A program made the position numbers and the translations under genes. The notes beneath the pieces were generated by a model that made no database searches, was not told the origin of the DNA, and saw nothing but the letters and a program-made list of their open reading frames with translations. A stretch of 64,000 nt of DNA from Anaerostipes rhamnosivorans (GTDB taxonomy: Bacteria; Bacillota; Clostridia; Lachnospirales; Lachnospiraceae), in NCBI RefSeq assembly GCF_005280655.1, contig NZ_CP040058.1:2518001-2582000 (forward strand), given 5' to 3'. Positions 31,980 to 39,549 of the stretch are shown one piece after another (within the stretch, counting starts at the first letter, position 1; each line of letters starts with the position of its first letter).

Positions 31980-33419
31980 TTATAGTTTATCCAGAATCTC
32001 TTTCAGTATCTTATTGACGATACCCGGATCTGCCTTGCCCTGGGTTGCTCTCATGGTCTGTCCCACGAGGAATCCAATGGCTTTTTTCTTTCCTGCTTTG
32101 TAATCCTCCACAGATTTCGGATTTTCCTTTACGATCTGTTCAATGGTTCCCTTAATGGCTCCTTCATCATTCATAGATTTCAGTCCGTTTTCCTCTACAT
32201 AGGACTTTGGATCCACATCTTCTTTGAAGATTTTTTCAAAGACTTCTTTTGCCACTTTCCTGTTGATCTCATTACTCTTCACCATGGCGATCAGATCTGC
32301 CAGATGTTGCGGTGCAAAAGAAATGTCCTCCAGATCCATCTCTGAATCATTGACCAGGCGCATTGTCTCACCCATCAGCCAGTTGGAGACTTCCTTTGCC
32401 TCGGCTCCTTCTGCGATCGTTACCTCAAAAATATCTGCCAAATGCTTGCTTCCAGTGAGAATGTCGATATCATAATCCGGCAGGCCGTATGTTTCCTTAT
32501 AGCGGCTGCGTTTTTCATCACGTAGCTCCGGCTGCGCATCTTTTATTGTCTGGATCCACTCATCACTGATCACAACCGGTGCCAGGTCAGGGTCAGGGAA
32601 ATAACGGTAATCCTGGGCGTCCTCCTTGGAGCGCATCGGGTAGGATTTTTCTTTGGCATCGTCCCAACGTCTTGTCTCCTGGGTCACTTCTTTTCCTTCC
32701 TCTAAAAGGGCAATCTGACGGTCTGTCTCTCCCTCAATTGCACGCCTTATGGCTTTAAAAGAGTTCAGGTTTTTCATCTCCGTCCTGGTTCCGAATTCTT
32801 TGGCTCCCGCTTCTCTTATGGAGAGATTCACGTCAGCCCTCATAGAACCTTCCTGAAGTTTACAGTCAGAGGCTCCGAGATACTGAATGATCAGTCTCAA
32901 TTTTTCCAGATAAGCGATAACTTCGTCGGCAGAACGCATATCCGGTTCAGAGACGATCTCGATCAGCGGTACGCCGGAACGGTTATAATCAACCAAAGAA
33001 CAGTCCTCCCATTCATCGTGGATCAGCTTTCCTGCATCCTCTTCCATATGGATCTCATGAATCCCAATGGATTTCTTTTCTCCGTCTGTCTCAATTTCCA
33101 CGTGCCCGTCCCGGCAGATTGGCAGATATAACTGGGAGATCTGGTAGTTCTGCGGGTTATCCGGATAAAAATAATTTTTACGGTCAAACTTGCAGTTCTG
33201 AGTGATCTTACAATTGGTAGCCAGTCCCACAGCCATGGCGTATTCCACTACCTGTTTGTTTAATACAGGGAGAGAACCTGGCATTCCGGTGCATACCGGA
33301 CAGGTATGGGTGTTGGGCTCCCCGCCGAATTCTGTGCTGCATCCACAGAAAATCTTTGTTTTCGTCGCCAGTTCCACATGGACTTCCAGACCGATGACAG
33401 TCTCATATTGTCTGCTCAT
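31980..33419 (-). CDS. gatB: Asp-tRNA(Asn)/Glu-tRNA(Gln) amidotransferase subunit B
   Basis: 479 aa, full length. It binds misacylated tRNA and performs the phosphorylation/amidation step with ammonia from GatA. Motifs: VIGLEVHVELATKTKIFCGCSTEFGGEPNTHTCPVC with the Zn Cys residues, GMPGSLPVLN, EDAGKLIH, YNRSGVPLIEIVSEPD, then the YqeY-like tail. It overlaps gatA by 1 bp. It is unrelated to galactitol EIIB despite the shared symbol. Confidence 0.97.
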   Translation of the reverse strand: MSRQYETVIGLEVHVELATKTKIFCGCSTEFGGEPNTHTCPVCTGMPGSLPVLNKQVVEYAMAVGLATNCKITQNCKFDRKNYFYPDNPQNYQISQLYLPICRDGHVEIETDGEKKSIGIHEIHMEEDAGKLIHDEWEDCSLVDYNRSGVPLIEIVSEPDMRSADEVIAYLEKLRLIIQYLGASDCKLQEGSMRADVNLSIREAGAKEFGTRTEMKNLNSFKAIRRAIEGETDRQIALLEEGKEVTQETRRWDDAKEKSYPMRSKEDAQDYRYFPDPDLAPVVISDEWIQTIKDAQPELRDEKRSRYKETYGLPDYDIDILTGSKHLADIFEVTIAEGAEAKEVSNWLMGETMRLVNDSEMDLEDISFAPQHLADLIAMVKSNEINRKVAKEVFEKIFKEDVDPKSYVEENGLKSMNDEGAIKGTIEQIVKENPKSVEDYKAGKKKAIGFLVGQTMRATQGKADPGIVNKILKEILDKL

Positions 33420-34891
33420 TACCGCACACCTCCTTTTGTTATCTCCGGTGCTTCATAAGTTCTCGTCTGTTCATATGCGAAAGCCGCACGGATCAGTTTC
33501 TTTTCCTGGAAACAGTCTCCTAAAAGCTGCAGTCCGATCGGCAGCCCTTTGCTGTCCTTTCCGCATGGGACACTGATGCCCGGCAGGCCTGCTAAATTGG
33601 CAGAAATCGTATAGATATCTCCCAAATACATCTTGATCGGGTCACTGAGACTCTCTCCCAGCTTCGGAGCGGTTGTCGGCGCCGCAGGTCCTAAGATCAA
33701 GTCATAGGAGGCAAAGGCTTTGTCAAACTCCTGTTTGATCAGAGCTTTTGTCCTCAAGGCTTTTAGATAATATGCATCATAATACCCGGAACTTAACACA
33801 AAGGAACCAAGCATGATCCTTCTCTTGACCTCCGGCCCGAATCCTTCCGAACGGGTCTTTTTATACATATCATGAAGACCTTCTGTCCCTTTTGCTCTGT
33901 ATCCGTATTTTATCCCGTCAAACCGTGACAGGTTAGAGCTTGCCTCCGCCGCAGCGATGACATAATATGCGGGAATGGCGTATTCTACAAGGCCCAGGTC
34001 AAACTCTTCGATCATTGCACCTTTTTGCTCCAGTGTCTTTGCCGCTTTCAAAACGGCTTCTCTGACCTCCTGGTCCAGTCCGTCTCCAAAATAATCCTTA
34101 GGGATTCCGATCTTCATTCCTCTTACATCATCCACCAGGGCTTGCGTGAAATCATATTCTTCCCGCTCAATGGATGTGGAATCTTTTTTATCATAAGATG
34201 AGACTGCTTCCAGAAGAGCGGCACAGTCGGATACATCTTTGGCCATCGGTCCAATCTGATCCAGAGAGGAGCCGTAAGCGATCAATCCATATCTGGAGAT
34301 AGTCCCATAAGTTGGTTTCATTCCTGTAATTCCGCAAAAAGAAGCCGGCTGGCGGATAGATCCGCCCGTGTCAGAGCCAAGAGCCATAAAACATTCTCCT
34401 GCTGCCACCGCCGCAGCTGAACCGCCGGAAGATCCTCCTGGCACATGTTCCTCATTCCATGGATTCTTTGTCGGTCCGAAGGCAGAAGTCTCAGTGGTGC
34501 TTCCCATGGCAAACTCATCCATGTTGGTCTTTCCAATGATGACTGCCCCAGCGTCTATGAGGTTTTCCACTGCCTGTGCAGCATAAGTGGGAACAAAATT
34601 TTCAAGGATCTTGGAAGCACATGTGGTGGCATATCCTTTTGTACAGATATTGTCCTTCACCGCCATCGGAACACCGGCCAGAGGCCCGGTCAATATTCCG
34701 TCATCGATTTTCTGCTGTACTTCATCGGCCCTTTTCAAGGCGCTCTCCTCATCATAAGATACATACCCGTGGACAGTCGGTTCTATTTCCCGGATCTGGT
34801 CCAAAACAGCCTGCGTTGCCTCCCTGACGGAAATCTCTTTTGCTTTTATTTTCCTGCCCAGTTCCAGGGCTGTTAAATCTAAAATTCCCAT
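33419..34891 (-). CDS. gatA: Asp-tRNA(Asn)/Glu-tRNA(Gln) amidotransferase subunit A
   Basis: 490 aa glutaminase subunit of the amidase-signature family. Ser-cisSer-Lys triad: Lys in VAVKDNI, Ser residues in the GGSSGGSAAAVAAGE loop and the GSDTGGSIRQPASFCG segment. It delivers ammonia to GatB. Second gene of gatCAB, 9 bp after gatC. Confidence 0.97.
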   Translation of the reverse strand: MGILDLTALELGRKIKAKEISVREATQAVLDQIREIEPTVHGYVSYDEESALKRADEVQQKIDDGILTGPLAGVPMAVKDNICTKGYATTCASKILENFVPTYAAQAVENLIDAGAVIIGKTNMDEFAMGSTTETSAFGPTKNPWNEEHVPGGSSGGSAAAVAAGECFMALGSDTGGSIRQPASFCGITGMKPTYGTISRYGLIAYGSSLDQIGPMAKDVSDCAALLEAVSSYDKKDSTSIEREEYDFTQALVDDVRGMKIGIPKDYFGDGLDQEVREAVLKAAKTLEQKGAMIEEFDLGLVEYAIPAYYVIAAAEASSNLSRFDGIKYGYRAKGTEGLHDMYKKTRSEGFGPEVKRRIMLGSFVLSSGYYDAYYLKALRTKALIKQEFDKAFASYDLILGPAAPTTAPKLGESLSDPIKMYLGDIYTISANLAGLPGISVPCGKDSKGLPIGLQLLGDCFQEKKLIRAAFAYEQTRTYEAPEITKGGVR

Positions 34892-34900
34892 GGTTTCCTC

Positions 34901-35194
34901 CTATTCTACAGTCTTTGGAACCATAAAGGCTCCATCCTTCTTTTCTGGTGCGTTTTTAAGAATCTCTTCTCTGTCATTTTCGTTGGTGACAACATCTTCT
35001 CTAAATACATTGTGTACCGGAAATACATGTGACATCGGCTCAACACCATCGGTGTCCAGCTCATTCAGCTTATCAACGTAGTCCAGCATACTCTCCATAT
35101 CCTTTTTCGCCTGTTCCTTTTCTTCGCCGGACAGCTCCAGTTTTGCTAAGATCCCGACATATTCGATTGTTTCATCACTGATGTGATTTGCCAT
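34901..35194 (-). CDS. gatC: Asp-tRNA(Asn)/Glu-tRNA(Gln) amidotransferase subunit C
   Basis: 97 aa helical subunit that wraps GatA and Gat[51 protein letters not shown] is the classical start and middle. First gene after the T-box; SD AGGAGG. Confidence 0.95.
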   Translation of the reverse strand: MANHISDETIEYVGILAKLELSGEEKEQAKKDMESMLDYVDKLNELDTDGVEPMSHVFPVHNVFREDVVTNENDREEILKNAPEKKDGAFMVPKTVE

Positions 35195-35224
35195 TTTAAT
35201 TCCTCCTTTTTATCCAGAGTGGGT

Positions 35225-35511
35225 TAACTCAAAAATCCCGCCCCAAAGCATAATATGCTTCGGGGCGGGAATATCTTCCCACGGTACCACCCGTCTTAAA
35301 ACCAGGATCTCTATTCTTATCCTGACTTCTTCTCATTTCCGTACTTAACGCGTACCACGTGACAGCCTAGTGCAGATTCTGCATTTTGACTGTCCGGCTC
35401 CAAAGTGTTCCCGCCGCAAGGTGTCCCCGGAAAGCTTTCAGTCTTTGGCTTTTCCTCCCTGTAGAGTTCTTTTTGCTTTGAGTCTTTTTCATCGCCTTTT
35501 ATCCACTATGA
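35225..35511 (-). ncRNA. T-box leader controlling gatCAB (likely tRNA-Asn)
   Basis: On the minus strand the T-box core GGGTGGTACCGTGG lies at 35292-35279, followed by the competing terminator (35236-35271, CCCGCCCC...GGGGCGGG and a T-run). The 5' half contains a long Stem I (CTCAAAG pairing with CTTTGGAG). A GGGAACA run on its 3' side fits an AAC specifier followed by A, which means Asn and suits Asp-tRNA(Asn) amidation. Uncharged tRNA binding stabilises the antiterminator and lets gatCAB be read. Confidence 0.85.
35236..35271 (-). terminator. T-box regulatory terminator
   Basis: A 15-16-bp GC-rich stem (TCCCGCCCC arm at 35236-35244, GGGGCGGGA arm at 35262-35270) with an AAGCATA/TATGCTT upper stem, then TTTTTGAG on the minus strand. 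Confidence 0.85.
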
Positions 35512-35517
35512 TTTTTA

Positions 35518-35546
35518 ATCATAACACAGTTGAATTTATGAATCAA
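35518..35546 (-). promoter_or_regulatory. Sigma-A promoter of the gatCAB T-box transcript
   Basis: Minus strand TTGATT (35546-35541), 17 bp, TATGAT (35523-35518). Confidence 0.75.
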
Positions 35547-35553
35547 GTCCATT

Positions 35554-36591
35554 TCACGAATCATACACAGGTACATTCTCAGGTCTGATACGTTTGCTTG
35601 GTACAAGCTTTACCTCCAGGTCTCCTTCGGATAAAATTTCAATTTCCGTTCCTTCTGTAAGTTCCAGATTCACGTATTTATCCGGCTCTTCCCCCTGTGG
35701 ATCTTCTGAGAGCCAAACACTGTGTGCCCCATATTCGTCATCCTTGTCTTGTTCAAAAGTAAAATCAATCTCACCTTCTCCGTTAACCGCAACGATATCA
35801 TAAGTACCTGCCGGAAAATCTTTTCCTGCAGTCATCACCCCGAAGACTTCCACCTCTTGGCTCAGACTATTATCCCTCGGTTCTCCCATTTTTTTTAGAT
35901 TGGCGTCCGATGTTTTGCAGGATATGTGCCCCTTGCCCGAAACTTCTACTAAAGAACCCTGATAAAGACGGACATTTTTCACTTTGCAGAACCGGTCCGC
36001 TTCCAATGTTTTCTTATTTGTAACCTGTTCATAAATACTGATATTCTGTACATCATTTATTGCTGAGAAGTTTAAATCATCCCCTGCCCCAGTCATTGTA
36101 TAGTTTCCTTCCGGAAGGTCCAATCCTACGATATATCTGCCGGAAGAAAGCTTCACAGAAAAACTGTTCCCGGTTTTTTCCAAAGAATAGGCCGCATCTT
36201 CATATGTAAAATCGGGCATTGTTTTTGTATGCTCTTCCATCCCATCATCGTTCACAAATATCTGAACCTTTTTTAATATCTCTCCGATATCGTTATCACT
36301 TACAACATCTAATACCATGCCGGAAATAACTACAAGGCTCAAGATAAATTTTATAAACTTTCCTTTTCCCCTTTTCGTTTCCGTGCGGAACTGTCTGTGT
36401 GCCCTTTTATGATATTTTGTCATGGAGCTCTTTGGCTCCACATTTGGCCTTACTCTGTACTCCGGTCTATTCCTTGTGCTTTCGAACCTCTGTCCGATCT
36501 CCAACCGCTTAAAATCATAACCGCACATAGGACAGACGCCGTTTTTTAATTTTTCTTGACAGACCGGGCATTTATCATATTTCATATTCAT
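35554..36591 (-). CDS. Zinc-ribbon, membrane-anchored protein with tandem extracytoplasmic repeats
   Basis: 345 aa, no named family. Residues 8-24 are a zinc ribbon (CPVCQEKLKNGVCPMCGY). A basic stretch and one membrane helix follow near 80-100 (FIKFILSLVVISGMVLDVV). The outside part contains two similar modules: about 150-215 (GRYIVGLDLPEGNYTMTG ... LYQGSLVEVSG) and about 245-330 (VMTAGKDFPAGTYDIVAV ... LTEGTEIEILSEG), each of a G-x-D-x-P-x-G-x-Y-x-I beta-sandwich type common in Firmicutes and Actinobacteria. Function unknown. It is followed by a membrane gene on the same strand. Confidence 0.6.
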   Translation of the reverse strand: MNMKYDKCPVCQEKLKNGVCPMCGYDFKRLEIGQRFESTRNRPEYRVRPNVEPKSSMTKYHKRAHRQFRTETKRGKGKFIKFILSLVVISGMVLDVVSDNDIGEILKKVQIFVNDDGMEEHTKTMPDFTYEDAAYSLEKTGNSFSVKLSSGRYIVGLDLPEGNYTMTGAGDDLNFSAINDVQNISIYEQVTNKKTLEADRFCKVKNVRLYQGSLVEVSGKGHISCKTSDANLKKMGEPRDNSLSQEVEVFGVMTAGKDFPAGTYDIVAVNGEGEIDFTFEQDKDDEYGAHSVWLSEDPQGEEPDKYVNLELTEGTEIEILSEGDLEVKLVPSKRIRPENVPVYDS

Positions 36592-36617
36592 TCCCTCTGA
36601 CTGATAAAAATATTATG

Positions 36618-37058
36618 TTATCTATCCCGATTTTTAAATTTCTTCTTTTGCTTTTCGATACGTTCTTTGTCTTTTTGCTCAATTTCTGGTGCGATGGTCT
36701 TCGTAAACCACAAAAGAGCCAAAGCCGGCGCAAGGATCCACAGGGATCTCTGATCATTTCCCAGAATTGATAGAGTCAAGAGCCCTTTTGCCTGAAACAT
36801 CATCACAAACATATAGACAAAAACTAAAAGCAGAGCAAATGACTCAGTGGCAGTATAGTTCTTGCCCCTTCCAGGGCCTACCAGAAATCGCTCCAGCAGC
36901 AATGCAGCCCCACTGATGATCGTTAAAACAAATGCCACATCTGTAAATGAAGTGCTGGATCCAACAAAGTCTTTTACCCAGTCAAACACCAGGCTGAATA
37001 CAAACATCAGTATCAATACCGCCCACAACACTTTTTCTAATTTTTTATATAAACCCAT
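36618..37058 (-). CDS. Hypothetical four-helix membrane protein
   Basis: 146 aa. Hydrophobic segments at about 8-27, 38-55, 70-88 and 97-118, then a very basic tail (EIEQKDKERIEKQKKKFKNRDR) that would face the cytoplasm. No family recognised. It lies 26 bp upstream of the zinc-ribbon gene and 22 bp downstream of a HAD gene, so the three may be one transcript. Confidence 0.55.
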   Translation of the reverse strand: MGLYKKLEKVLWAVLILMFVFSLVFDWVKDFVGSSTSFTDVAFVLTIISGAALLLERFLVGPGRGKNYTATESFALLLVFVYMFVMMFQAKGLLTLSILGNDQRSLWILAPALALLWFTKTIAPEIEQKDKERIEKQKKKFKNRDR

Positions 37059-37080
37059 CTTTTCACCTCTGTATGCTGGA

Positions 37081-37725
37081 TCACGCGTCTTTTAACATCG
37101 AGATCACTTCTTTTATATGATTTACTTTTGTATCAGCTTCTTCCTGTTCTAACCGGTACATCTCAGGCACCTTTGCCACTGTAAAGATCCCTGCATTTTT
37201 GGACGCCCTGATCCCGATCTGAGAATCTTCCAGTGTAATGCACTCTTCCGGCTCCAGCCCCATGTACTCCATCGCCTTTAGATAAACATCCGGATGTGGC
37301 TTATTCCTAGTAAGCCGTTCTCCACTGATCACAAAATCAAAATGCTTTTCCAGCTCACAGTCAGCCAGCATTTTTTCAATACAGTCCATAGAATTACCCG
37401 ATGCCAGTGTTGTCTTAATCTGTCTCTCCCTGCAATATGTAAGCAGCTCGTCCACTCCCGGATTCAGAATATCACGATAGTCAAAAGTGATGCTTTCTTT
37501 CATGCGGGTAAACTTCTCCTCAAATTCTTCCCTGCTGCTCCTGTCTCCCCAAAACTCCATAAAATAATCAATGGCATCCGCATATGGAGTACCGATCACC
37601 TTCTCAAAATCCGCCAACTCCATTTCAATCCCATGTTTTTGAAACCACTTCTTAAATGCCTTCAGGTACACCACTTCACTGTCCACAATAACGCCGTCCA
37701 TATCCAAGATCAAACCTTTTTTCAT
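37081..37725 (-). CDS. HAD-superfamily hydrolase (beta-phosphoglucomutase-like)
   Basis: 214 aa. Motif I LILDMDGVIVDSEVVYLKAFKKWFQKHG, motif II TTLASGNSMDCIEKML, motif III NKPHPDVYLKAMEYMGL and motif IV CITLEDSQIGIRASKNAG. This is the beta-PGM/sugar phosphatase subfamily I; the substrate is not inferable. Its upstream region holds the A-A-B-A repeat cluster (37773-38033). Confidence 0.85.
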   Translation of the reverse strand: MKKGLILDMDGVIVDSEVVYLKAFKKWFQKHGIEMELADFEKVIGTPYADAIDYFMEFWGDRSSREEFEEKFTRMKESITFDYRDILNPGVDELLTYCRERQIKTTLASGNSMDCIEKMLADCELEKHFDFVISGERLTRNKPHPDVYLKAMEYMGLEPEECITLEDSQIGIRASKNAGIFTVAKVPEMYRLEQEEADTKVNHIKEVISMLKDA

Positions 37726-37772
37726 GATATCTACCCTCTCCTAATCAAAACAAAAAAACAATATAACAAAAG

Positions 37773-37827
37773 TATACCTTATCGCACGCAGTGCGTCCAC
37801 CCGAAGGGTATAAAATGCGGGATGCCC
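37773..37827 (+). repeat. Intergenic repeat family A, copy 3
   Basis: TATACCTTAT, then hairpin CGCAC-GCA-GTGCG, then ACCC-GAA-GGGT, then a TATAAAATGCGGGATGCCCTC tail. TATACC and GGGTATA can close the whole unit. Confidence 0.65.
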
Positions 37828-37834
37828 TCCTGGG

Positions 37835-37891
37835 TATACCTTATCGCACGCCATGCGTCTAGCCGACAGGTAAAAGACACGATATGCCCTC
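37835..37891 (+). repeat. Intergenic repeat family A, copy 4 (degenerate)
   Basis: Tandem to copy 3 but with weakened hairpins (CGCACGCCATGCG, GCCGACAGG). It ends in the same ATGCCCTC tail. Confidence 0.55.
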
Positions 37892-37913
37892 TTTATCCAG
37901 AAAACATTACGTT

Positions 37914-37974
37914 CATGTTCCACATGATTGGAGTGAGGCATTCTAAGAGCCGAACGGAAATCATGTGGAACATG
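37914..37974 (+). repeat. Structured repeat family B, copy 4
   Basis: Perfect 16-bp arms CATGTTCCACATGATT (37914-37929) and complement (37959-37974) around the 29-nt core (37930-37958) with GGAG, CATT and ACGGA. The inner hairpin reads GGC...GCC where copy 1 has AGC...GCT, a compensated change. It is flanked by ACATTACGT, also found beside the other B copies. Confidence 0.7.
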
Positions 37975-37975
37975 T

Positions 37976-38033
37976 TTACCTTATCGCACGCAGTGCGTCT
38001 ACCCGAAGGATATAAAATACGGTGTGCCTCAGT
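37976..38033 (+). repeat. Intergenic repeat family A, copy 5
   Basis: TTACCTTATCGCACGCAGTGCG then ACCCGAAGGAT. Its last bases overlap the stop codon of thiN at 38029. Confidence 0.55.
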
Positions 38034-38664
38034 CTTTGCTCTCAACAATCAGCAGGATACCGTCCTTCATTTCAATGACCCCTGTCTCATCCACCAGTTC
38101 ATTACTGATCCCCCATGTTTCCTGGAACAGAAGAGTGTCGTTGTTCAGGGGATAATAAAAACCGTGAAGTGTCACTCCCGTCACCGTGCCCACAGGGATC
38201 AGGGAGATATAATCTCCAAACTGTTCTCTCTTTTCCAGTTTCAAAGGGCGGTCCACGGCCCGGATACGGTTGTGGGCATCCACAATGTATGCCTCCACCC
38301 CATGCTTTAGAGCATAAACAAGCTGTCCCATATTTCCTAGTACATGATCCAGTCTGGTTCCGGTGCTTCCCAGCACAGTGACTTTCCCTGCTCCCATGCT
38401 GACTGCCTGTTCCATGGCAATCCCTGTGTCCGTGTCATCCTTTTCCCTGGGAAGGATCATGATATTTTCTTCTTTAAACCGTTTGAGCGTCTCGTCCGGG
38501 CAGCTGTCAAAGTCACCAAGGATAAAATCCGGCTGGATCCCAAGCTGTTCTGCGTATAGAAGTCCCCTGTCCGCAGTAATGATTTTGTCAAATGTCTGTG
38601 TCTGGATATAAGAACGGGCGAAGACTGTGTCTAAATCTCCGCCTGTTAAAATTAATATATGCAT
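38029..38664 (-). CDS. thiN: Thiamine diphosphokinase
   Basis: 211 aa from the ATG at 38664, which overlaps the rsgA stop (TAATG); an alternative ATG is 6 bp upstream. It converts thiamine to TDP. Motifs: ILTGGDLD, TADRGLLYAEQLGIQPDFILGDFDS and EKDDTDTGIAMEQAVSMGAGKVTVLGSTGTRLDHVLGNM. Last gene of the conserved cluster; in most Firmicutes rpe lies between rsgA and thiN but is absent here. Confidence 0.92.
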   Translation of the reverse strand: MHILILTGGDLDTVFARSYIQTQTFDKIITADRGLLYAEQLGIQPDFILGDFDSCPDETLKRFKEENIMILPREKDDTDTGIAMEQAVSMGAGKVTVLGSTGTRLDHVLGNMGQLVYALKHGVEAYIVDAHNRIRAVDRPLKLEKREQFGDYISLIPVGTVTGVTLHGFYYPLNNDTLLFQETWGISNELVDETGVIEMKDGILLIVESKD

Positions 38665-39539
38665 TACCATTTTCTCTTTTCTTTTAATTCATGATAGATG
38701 AGTACATAGTTGTCATACCGGATCTGGCTGATTTTCCCCTGCTCCAGCGCTTCCTTGACGCCGCATCCCGGCTCGTGGGTATGGCTGCATCCCTGAAATC
38801 TGCACTTGCCTTCATATGGCTCGAACTCCTTGAAGTAATACTTGATCTCATCTTCCTCAAACATATCCACAAACAAGGAGCTGAATCCCGGAGTATCCAT
38901 CACAAACGTGTCACCTTCCACATGGATCAGTTCAGAATGTCTGGTGGTATGCTTTCCTCTTTTGATCTTTTCACTGACCTCTCCGGTCTCCATAGCCGCC
39001 TGTGGATACAGAAGGTTCATCATAGAAGATTTGCCTACCCCTGACGGACCTGCCAGCACAGTCGTCTTGTGCTCCACAGCCTCTCTTATCTCAGAAAGTC
39101 CTGTCTCCTCGGAAACACTGGTAAAGATCACCCTGTACCCGCAGTCCTTGTAAACATCTGTTAACACAGACAGTTCTCTTTCCCTGGCCAGATCTGTCTT
39201 GTTAAAACAGACCACCGCAGGAACCTGCTGTTTTTCCATCATCAATAAAAATCGGTCCAATAGATTGTAATTGGGTTTTGGGTTTTTAGCCGCAAAGATC
39301 ACCAGTGCCTGGTCTACGTTTGCCACGGCGGGACGGATCAATTCGTTCCTTCGCGGAAGGATCTCTGTCAGATTCCCAAGTTTTTTATCCTCATCCAGTA
39401 CCTCGATCTCAACCACATCACCTACCAGAGGCTTCATCTTCCGGTTCCTGAAAATACCTTTCGCTTTGCACTCATATAATCCGCCGTCTGCGTAGACATA
39501 ATAAAATCCTGCAATTCCTTTGATTATTCTTCCCTGCAT
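38664..39539 (-). CDS. rsgA: Ribosome small-subunit-dependent GTPase A
   Basis: 291 aa from ATG 39539; a longer frame back to 39599 would overlap prkC. A circularly permuted GTPase for late 30S maturation. OB-fold MQGRIIKGIAGFYYVYADG, then G4 CFNKTDLA, G1 GPSGVGKSSMMNLL, G2/G3 TTRHSELI and DTPGFSSL, and a C-terminal zinc knuckle CRFQGCSHTHEPGCGVKEAL. SD GGAG overlaps the prkC stop. Confidence 0.95.
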   Translation of the reverse strand: MQGRIIKGIAGFYYVYADGGLYECKAKGIFRNRKMKPLVGDVVEIEVLDEDKKLGNLTEILPRRNELIRPAVANVDQALVIFAAKNPKPNYNLLDRFLLMMEKQQVPAVVCFNKTDLARERELSVLTDVYKDCGYRVIFTSVSEETGLSEIREAVEHKTTVLAGPSGVGKSSMMNLLYPQAAMETGEVSEKIKRGKHTTRHSELIHVEGDTFVMDTPGFSSLFVDMFEEDEIKYYFKEFEPYEGKCRFQGCSHTHEPGCGVKEALEQGKISQIRYDNYVLIYHELKEKRKW

Positions 39540-39549
39540 GAACTTGACC

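Noticed and set aside
37294..38310. 338-codon plus-strand frame
   Set aside because: It is antisense to a HAD gene and thiN and runs through the A/B repeats; no SD and no protein-like composition.
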